NCBI GenBank assembly: GCA_946186725.1
Contig: CAMHOI010000078.1
Location: 1 to 5,089 of the forward strand
Reading direction: 5' to 3'
DNA: 5,089 bases
From: an uncultured Clostridia bacterium
GTDB taxonomy: Bacteria > Bacillota > Clostridia > Oscillospirales > Acutalibacteraceae
Position numbers and translations under genes: made by a program. The notes under the pieces were generated by a model. The model did no database searches. It had not been told where the DNA came from and worked only from the letters and a program-made list of their open reading frames with translations. The first letter of the stretch is position 1; each line of letters opens with the position of its first letter. Shown in pieces: positions 1 to 5,089 of this stretch.

Positions 1-321
1 CAGGCCATGACGGAACTGCGCAACCGCGAGGAGTCTAAGGCCCACCGCCTCGCGGAGGAAAAGGCCGCGGCCGAATCGACCGCCAAAACGCTGGACGGCG
101 GCCGCCTCTTGCTCAAGGTCAAGGCCGGCGCCAGCGGCAAGATCTTCGGCACCGTCACCGCCAAGGAGGTCGGCGAGGCCATCCGGGCCGCCTACGGCGT
201 GGAGATCGACCGCCGCAAGATCGTCATGAAGGACGTCAAGTCCCTGGGCGAGTACCCCGTTTCCATCAAGCTTTACACCGGCATCGCCGCCGCCATGACC
301 CTGGTGGTCGAGCAGGAATGA
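1..321 (+). CDS. rplI: 50S ribosomal protein L9 (bL9), 3' part; start lies upstream of the window
   Basis: bL9 is a two-domain protein of the large ribosomal subunit that binds 23S rRNA near the base of the L1 stalk and helps maintain reading-frame fidelity. The frame is open from base 1 (codons CAG GCC precede the ATG at 7), and 106 residues are visible up to the TGA at 319-321. The family is usually about 148-150 aa, so roughly the first 42-45 residues, the N-terminal rRNA-binding domain, are missing. What remains is the long charged connecting helix (rich in Arg, Glu, Lys and Ala, about the first 30 visible residues) and the C-terminal domain with the typical KAGASGKIFGTVT stretch, the EIDRRKI segment and the LGEYPVSIKL strand. 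The ATG at 7 is an internal Met in the linker helix, not the true start. dnaB follows after 31 bp, a common pairing in Bacillota. The family call is secure. Confidence 0.95.
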   Translation, partial: QAMTELRNREESKAHRLAEEKAAAESTAKTLDGGRLLLKVKAGASGKIFGTVTAKEVGEAIRAAYGVEIDRRKIVMKDVKSLGEYPVSIKLYTGIAAAMTLVVEQE

Positions 322-336
322 CCCCCACTCTTTGAC

Positions 337-346
337 AGAGAGGAAG
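337..346 (+). promoter_or_regulatory. Ribosome binding site of dnaB
   Basis: The purine-rich run AGAGAGGAAG contains AGGA at 341-344, 8 nt before the ATG at 353. It decides the start. An in-frame TTG at 332 would add seven residues, but it lies upstream of this Shine-Dalgarno and has no good one of its own. Confidence 0.75.
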
Positions 347-352
347 ATTCAA

Positions 353-1732
353 ATGGCCGATTCCCTTTCTTTTGACGCTTTCGCCGGCGCGGTGCCCTTC
401 AGCGCCGAGGCCGAGCAGTCAGTGCTCGGCGCCGTCCTCGTCGACCCCGACGCCATCCACGTCGTCAACGAGATCATCCGCACGTCCGACTATTTCTATC
501 TCCCCCAGCATCAGGAGATCTATCGCGTCATGACCGACATGGCGCTCAAAAACCAGCGTATCGACGTCGTCACCGTCCTCGAGACCCTCAAGAAGCGGGG
601 CGTTTACGACGACGCGGGCGGCAAGGCCTATCTCATGCAGCTCGTGGAGCTGGTGCCCAGCGCCGCCAACGTCGCCGCCTACGCCGCCATCGTGCGGGAT
701 CGCTACTTTGCCCGCTCTCTGCTCGCCGCGGGCCGCAATATCATCAAGAACGTCGAAGAAGGCGCCTCCGATGTGAGCAACCTCATCAACTTTGCCGAGC
801 AGCAGATCTACGACATTCGGCAGGGACGTGACGTCACCGGGCTCAAGCACATCCGCGACGTCCTGATGGGGGAGACCATTTTCCGCCTCGAGCAGCTTTC
901 CAATCCCGATACCCGCGCCGACTACGTCGGCATCCCCACCGGGATCAACCGGCTCGACCGCATGATGACCGGGCTGAACAAGTCCGACCTCATCATCGTG
1001 GGCGCCCGTCCCGGCATGGGCAAGACCAGCTTTGTGCTCAACATTGCGCGCAACGTCGCCGTCAAGGAGGGCAAGCGCGTTTGCTTCTTCTCCCTGGAGA
1101 TGAGCCGGGATCAGGTCGCGCAGCGCCTTCTTTCCTCCGAGGCCTGCATCAAGAGCGAGCAGCTTCGCACCGGCCGTCTGGTCGCCGACGAGTGGACTCG
1201 TCTTATCCAGGCCACCGAGGTTCTCTCCAAGGCCAACCTCTATGTGGATGAGAGCACCGGCATCACCGTCCCCGACATGAAGTCCAAGGTCCGCCGTCTG
1301 GGCGGCGTCGATCTGGTCATCGTCGATTACCTCGGCCTGATGGAGCTGCCCCACGACGCCCAGGTCAAAGGCGACAACCGCGTCCAGGAGGTTACCAAGA
1401 TCACTCGCTCCCTCAAGCTGATGGCCAAGGAGCTCAACATCCCCGTCATCGTCTGCTCCCAGCTGCGCCGCGCCGGCACCGTCGAGAAGGAGTCCAACCG
1501 TCCCTCGCTGTCCAGTCTGCGCGACTCCGGCTCCATCGAGCAGGATGCCGACATCGTCCTCTTCCTCCACAGAGAGAGCTATTATAAGGGCGGCTCTCCC
1601 GAGCAGGTCGCCGACGAGCATGAGGCCACCTGTATCGTGGCCAAGAACCGCCACGGCGAGGTGGGCGACGTCGACCTTTACTGGGACGGTCAGTTCACCC
1701 GCTTTACTTCGGTGGAGAAGAATGATCGCTGA
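353..1732 (+). CDS. dnaB: Replicative DNA helicase DnaB
   Basis: This is the ring-shaped 5'-3' hexameric helicase that unwinds DNA at the replication fork. The predicted protein is 459 aa, normal for the family (about 440-470). The N-terminal helical DnaB domain spans roughly residues 10-115 (start PFSAEAEQSVLGAVL) and a linker helix follows. The RecA-like C-terminal ATPase spans about 185-455. Visible motifs are Walker A GARPGMGKTS (217-226, Lys224, Thr225), the catalytic Glu in SLEM (Glu249), Walker B VIVDYLGLM (Asp325), motif H3 CSQL (Gln370), the SLRDSGSIEQDAD segment, and the C-terminal AKNRHG with the Lys/Arg pair (Lys431, Arg433) expected for the trans-acting finger. Two oddities: the usual DYLQ is DYLG (Gly328), and the loop after SQL appears one residue longer than in familiar homologues. 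The ATG start at 353 is chosen because it sits behind a clear Shine-Dalgarno. The stop overlaps tilS. No intein, frameshift or truncation is seen. Confidence 0.97.
   Translation: MADSLSFDAFAGAVPFSAEAEQSVLGAVLVDPDAIHVVNEIIRTSDYFYLPQHQEIYRVMTDMALKNQRIDVVTVLETLKKRGVYDDAGGKAYLMQLVELVPSAANVAAYAAIVRDRYFARSLLAAGRNIIKNVEEGASDVSNLINFAEQQIYDIRQGRDVTGLKHIRDVLMGETIFRLEQLSNPDTRADYVGIPTGINRLDRMMTGLNKSDLIIVGARPGMGKTSFVLNIARNVAVKEGKRVCFFSLEMSRDQVAQRLLSSEACIKSEQLRTGRLVADEWTRLIQATEVLSKANLYVDESTGITVPDMKSKVRRLGGVDLVIVDYLGLMELPHDAQVKGDNRVQEVTKITRSLKLMAKELNIPVIVCSQLRRAGTVEKESNRPSLSSLRDSGSIEQDADIVLFLHRESYYKGGSPEQVADEHEATCIVAKNRHGEVGDVDLYWDGQFTRFTSVEKNDR
1714..1717 (+). promoter_or_regulatory. Ribosome binding site of tilS, inside the end of dnaB
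   Basis: GGAG lies only 4 nt before the ATG at 1722, within a GGTGGAGAAG run in the last codons of dnaB. The spacing is short, and initiation may also be helped by ribosomes terminating at the dnaB TGA (1730-1732), which gives translational coupling. Confidence 0.55.
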
Positions 1733-3068
1733 TCTGCTGCGAGCCAACGCCCGCTGGGATCTCTGGCGGCCGGGCGACGCGATCTGCGTGGCCGTATCGG
1801 GCGGATGTGATTCCGTCGCCCTTTTGTACGCGATGCATGCCGTCGCGCCCGGCCAAGGGCTGACGCTTTCCGCCGTCCACGTCAACCATCACCTCCGCGG
1901 GGAAGAATCGGACGCCGACGCCGACTTTGTGCGCGACCTGTGCGCCGCGCTGAACGTCCCGCTTACCGTGTGCGACGTTCACGTGCGCGAGGAGCGCCTG
2001 CCCGGCGAGAGCGAGGAGTTCTGTGCACGCCGCCTGCGCTACGCCGCCTTTGAGGAGCAGATCGCGCAGGGACGGCGGGTCGCCACCGCCCACACCCTCT
2101 CCGATCAGAACGATCAGGCGGAGACCGTTCTCTTCCGTCTTGCCCGCGGCACCGGGGTCAAAGGACTGTGCGGCATCCCGCCCAAGCGGGAGGGCTACCT
2201 GCGGCCTCTGCTCCTCTGCACCCGCGAACAGACCGAAGACTATTGCCGCGCCAACGGCTTATCCTGGCGTGACGATTCCTCCAATGCGTCGGACGCCTAT
2301 ACCCGCAATTATCTGCGGCACAACGTCCTGCCTCCGCTCAAGGCGGCCTTTCCCGGCTGCGAGCAGGCCGTCGGACGCATGTGTGATCAGCTGACCGAGC
2401 TTGACGCTATGCTGGACCGGATGACCGACGATCTTCTCTCACGCGCCCGTCAGGGCGACCGCCTCCTGCTTCCTCCTCTGCGCCGGGCCGAGTCGCCCGT
2501 TCTCGCCCGCGCTTTGGGCCGCTTTTTGGAGGAGAGCACCGGGCTTTGGCCCGATGCGGCACACACCAACGATCTGCTCCGCGGCCTGAGCGCCGACGGC
2601 CGTCTCCAGCTTGACGGCGGTTGGCAGGCCATCTGGGACGACACCTTCCGTCTTATTCCGCCCGAGAGAGCGGGGGAGCCCTACGAATTTCCTCTCGTTC
2701 CCGGCGAATACCGGACGTCCGATTTCCTGTTGACCGTTTTTGAAACGGAAATCCTACCGTCCGTTCACAATTCGTTGACAATCTCGGTCCTTGACCGTGA
2801 TAGAATAAGCGGCGAAGCCATCCTTCGTCCCCGGCGGCCGGGTGACCGCCTCCGCCTGCCCAAGCGGGCGGACAAGCCCCTGCGCCGCTGGATGAACGAA
2901 TACGGCCTCCCTCCGGAAAAACGGGACCTTTGGCCCGTGGCCGCCGACGGAGAGGGCGTGCTCGCTCTCATCGGCGTCGGCGTTGCCGAGCGTGCCGCGC
3001 CGGGCGCCGCCACGTCGCGCTTTCTCATCATCAAAGCGGAGGAAAAAATATGCTTGAACAAGACGTGA
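1722..3068 (+). CDS. tilS: tRNA(Ile)-lysidine synthetase TilS
   Basis: TilS uses ATP and lysine to convert C34 of the CAU-anticodon tRNA-Ile to lysidine, so that it reads AUA and is charged with isoleucine; the enzyme is normally essential. The predicted protein is 448 aa, within the family range. The N-terminal PP-loop ATPase carries SGGCDS (26-31). HVNHHLRGEESDAD and the AHTLSDQ...AETVL block (123-137) follow, then RGTGVKGL. The DDSSN (184-188) and TRNYLRH (194-200) motifs complete the catalytic domain. A helical middle region follows, and the C-terminal tRNA-binding domain includes RRPGDR (371-376). The ATG at 1722 places the PP-loop at the expected distance and overlaps dnaB by 11 bp; the frame stays open far upstream inside dnaB, but that part is shadow. 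Odd: a 9-bp direct repeat at 2102-2117 makes a three-residue insertion in the AHxxxDxAET motif. The last codons overlap hpt by 19 bp, so the tail after SRFLII is probably dispensable. Confidence 0.94.
   Translation: MIADLLRANARWDLWRPGDAICVAVSGGCDSVALLYAMHAVAPGQGLTLSAVHVNHHLRGEESDADADFVRDLCAALNVPLTVCDVHVREERLPGESEEFCARRLRYAAFEEQIAQGRRVATAHTLSDQNDQAETVLFRLARGTGVKGLCGIPPKREGYLRPLLLCTREQTEDYCRANGLSWRDDSSNASDAYTRNYLRHNVLPPLKAAFPGCEQAVGRMCDQLTELDAMLDRMTDDLLSRARQGDRLLLPPLRRAESPVLARALGRFLEESTGLWPDAAHTNDLLRGLSADGRLQLDGGWQAIWDDTFRLIPPERAGEPYEFPLVPGEYRTSDFLLTVFETEILPSVHNSLTISVLDRDRISGEAILRPRRPGDRLRLPKRADKPLRRWMNEYGLPPEKRDLWPVAADGEGVLALIGVGVAERAAPGAATSRFLIIKAEEKICLNKT
2102..2117 (+). repeat. Short direct repeat (7 bp, 9-bp period) inside tilS
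   Basis: CGATCAG occurs at 2102-2108 and again at 2111-2117, separated by AA. In frame this reads Asp-Gln-Asn-Asp-Gln (residues 128-132), where TilS proteins usually have a single Asp followed by x-Ala-Glu-Thr. It looks like an in-frame tandem duplication that leaves the reading frame intact. Confidence 0.7.
2734..2748. repeat. Small perfect inverted repeat inside tilS
   Basis: CCGTTT (2734-2739) and AAACGG (2743-2748) are exact reverse complements around a TTG loop. The dyad lies 26 bp upstream of the TTGACA box in a locally AT-richer part of tilS. A 6-bp dyad is expected about once by chance in a window this long, so an operator role is only speculation. It is not followed by a T-run and is not a terminator. 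Confidence 0.25.
2775..2806 (+). promoter_or_regulatory. Possible internal promoter in tilS for hpt-ftsH
   Basis: TTGACA at 2775-2780 is a perfect consensus -35 hexamer. TAGAAT at 2801-2806 matches the -10 consensus at 5 of 6 positions and is preceded by TG at 2798-2799 with one intervening base, an extended -10 arrangement. The spacer is 20 bp, longer than the preferred 16-18, so the -10 may act alone or the pair may be fortuitous. The boxes lie in a locally AT-richer patch about 245 bp upstream of hpt. A start site near 2813 would give a leader of about 240 nt within the tilS coding region. Confidence 0.35.
3038..3042 (+). promoter_or_regulatory. Strong ribosome binding site of hpt, inside tilS
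   Basis: GGAGG sits 7 nt before the ATG at 3050, an ideal spacing, followed by an A-rich stretch. This rules out the longer in-frame reading that begins at 2930 in tilS and sets the hpt start. Confidence 0.85.
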
Positions 3069-3595
3069 AAAAAGTCCTCTTCACCGAGGAAGAATTAGAA
3101 CAGATCGTCTCCCGTCTGGGCTCCGAGATCACGGAGGCCTATCGAAACAAGAATCTGCTTCTTATCGGCATCCTCAAGGGATGCGTGGTCTTCATGAGCG
3201 ATCTCATGCGCCACATTGATCTCAAGTGCCGCATCGACTTTATGGCGGTGTCCTCCTACGGCGCGGGCACCAAGTCCAGCGGAAACGTCCGCATTCTCAA
3301 GGATCTGGACATCGACCTGACCGGCTTTGACGTCCTTTTGGTCGAGGACATTCTCGACTCGGGCAACACCCTCTTCTACGTCCGTTCTCTGCTTGCAACG
3401 CGCGGCGCCAAGAGCGTGCGCATCTGTACTTTGCTTGACAAGCCCTCCCGCCGCACCGCCGACATCCGCGCCGACTTCGTCGGCAGCGAGATCGGGGATG
3501 AGTTCGTGATCGGCTATGGGCTCGACTTTGATGAAAAGTATCGCAATCTGCCCTATTTGGGCGTACCCTACCCCTATGTGTACAGCGGGGAATGA
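3050..3595 (+). CDS. hpt: Hypoxanthine(-guanine) phosphoribosyltransferase
   Basis: This cytoplasmic purine-salvage enzyme joins hypoxanthine (usually also guanine) to PRPP to give IMP or GMP. The predicted protein is 181 aa, typical of bacterial Hpt (about 175-185). GILKG (40-44) forms the pyrophosphate-binding loop, followed by the RIDFMAVSSYG segment whose Ser-Tyr pair lies in the flexible loop. The PRPP-binding signature is VLLVEDILDSGNTL, with Glu99, Asp100, Asp103, Ser104 and Gly105. LLDKPSRR supplies the purine-contacting Lys, and DFVGSEIGDEFVIGYGLDFDEKYRNLPYLGV is the family's C-terminal block. The signature carries Ser-Gly-Asn where Thr-Gly-x is frequent; this is within family variation. 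The start at 3050 has a strong Shine-Dalgarno and overlaps tilS by 19 bp. The TGA at 3593-3595 is followed at once by an in-frame TAG. Separating hypoxanthine from guanine preference is not possible from sequence alone. Confidence 0.96.
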   Translation: MLEQDVKKVLFTEEELEQIVSRLGSEITEAYRNKNLLLIGILKGCVVFMSDLMRHIDLKCRIDFMAVSSYGAGTKSSGNVRILKDLDIDLTGFDVLLVEDILDSGNTLFYVRSLLATRGAKSVRICTLLDKPSRRTADIRADFVGSEIGDEFVIGYGLDFDEKYRNLPYLGVPYPYVYSGE

Positions 3596-3596
3596 T

Positions 3597-3602
3597 AGGA
3601 GG
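3597..3602 (+). promoter_or_regulatory. Ribosome binding site of ftsH
   Basis: AGGAGG, a full consensus Shine-Dalgarno, ends 8 nt before the TTG at 3611. It supports TTG as the real start, because the next in-frame ATG (3674) lies inside the first membrane segment. Confidence 0.85.
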
Positions 3603-3610
3603 AATCACCC

Positions 3611-5089
<1,479 letters not shown>

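Noticed and set aside
331..337. TTTGACA as a -35 box upstream of dnaB
   Set aside because: A -10 at normal spacing would fall inside dnaB after its start codon, and no TATAAT-like sequence is there.
332..352. TTG at 332 as the dnaB start
   Set aside because: It precedes the AGAGAGGAAG Shine-Dalgarno, and the ATG at 353 has ideal spacing and the usual DnaB N-terminal length.
1579..1590. TATTATAAG in dnaB as a -10 box for tilS
   Set aside because: No -35-like hexamer lies at 16-18 bp upstream, and the bases are explained by Tyr-Tyr-Lys codons.
419..1885. A 488-codon open frame on the minus strand across dnaB and the start of tilS
   Set aside because: It is in exact codon register with dnaB. 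Antisense stops there need the sense codons TTA, CTA or TCA, which this GC-rich gene avoids; the frame ends at a TCA serine codon at 419. The translation is low-complexity (Gly, Asp, Val, Leu) with no recognisable motif.
3435..3463. TTGACA inside hpt as an ftsH promoter
   Set aside because: The following 16-20 bp lead into GC-rich sequence with nothing resembling a -10 box.

Overview
This window is a gene-dense, all-forward stretch of bacterial housekeeping DNA. It holds the 3' part of rplI, complete dnaB, tilS and hpt, and the 5' three-quarters of ftsH. By eye the DNA is GC-rich (around 60% or a little more), with strongly C/G-ending codons. The protein sequences look like those of Bacillota. 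Together with the composition, the gene order (rplI-dnaB joined to tilS-hpt-ftsH) suggests a high-GC member of the Clostridia, possibly of the Oscillospiraceae type. That placement is inference from protein style, gene order and base composition; nothing here fixes a genus.

Layout: positions 1-321 encode the end of ribosomal protein bL9, whose start lies upstream. After a 31-bp gap comes the replicative helicase gene dnaB (353-1732). tilS (tRNA-Ile lysidine synthetase, 1722-3068) overlaps the end of dnaB by 11 bp. hpt (hypoxanthine phosphoribosyltransferase, 3050-3595) overlaps the end of tilS by 19 bp. ftsH (membrane AAA+ zinc protease) starts with TTG at 3611, 15 nt after hpt, and runs off the right edge at 5089. 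No gap exceeds 31 bp and I found no intrinsic terminator, so the five genes probably form one transcription unit, or part of one, spanning translation, replication, tRNA decoding, purine salvage and membrane protein quality control.

tilS-hpt-ftsH is a long-conserved Bacillota neighbourhood, and in Bacillus the TilS and HprT proteins have been reported to act together on ftsH transcription. rplI-dnaB is a second conserved pair that lies elsewhere in Bacillus. Here the two blocks are joined. A TTGACA box and an extended -10-like box inside the 3' half of tilS could give hpt-ftsH partly independent expression, but their 20-bp spacing is poor.

I found no mobile element, CRISPR array, RNA gene or unknown system. 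The points most worth a second look are small: a 9-bp tandem duplication that inserts three residues into a conserved TilS active-site motif, altered residues and loop lengths in the DnaB core motifs, and the possible promoter inside tilS.
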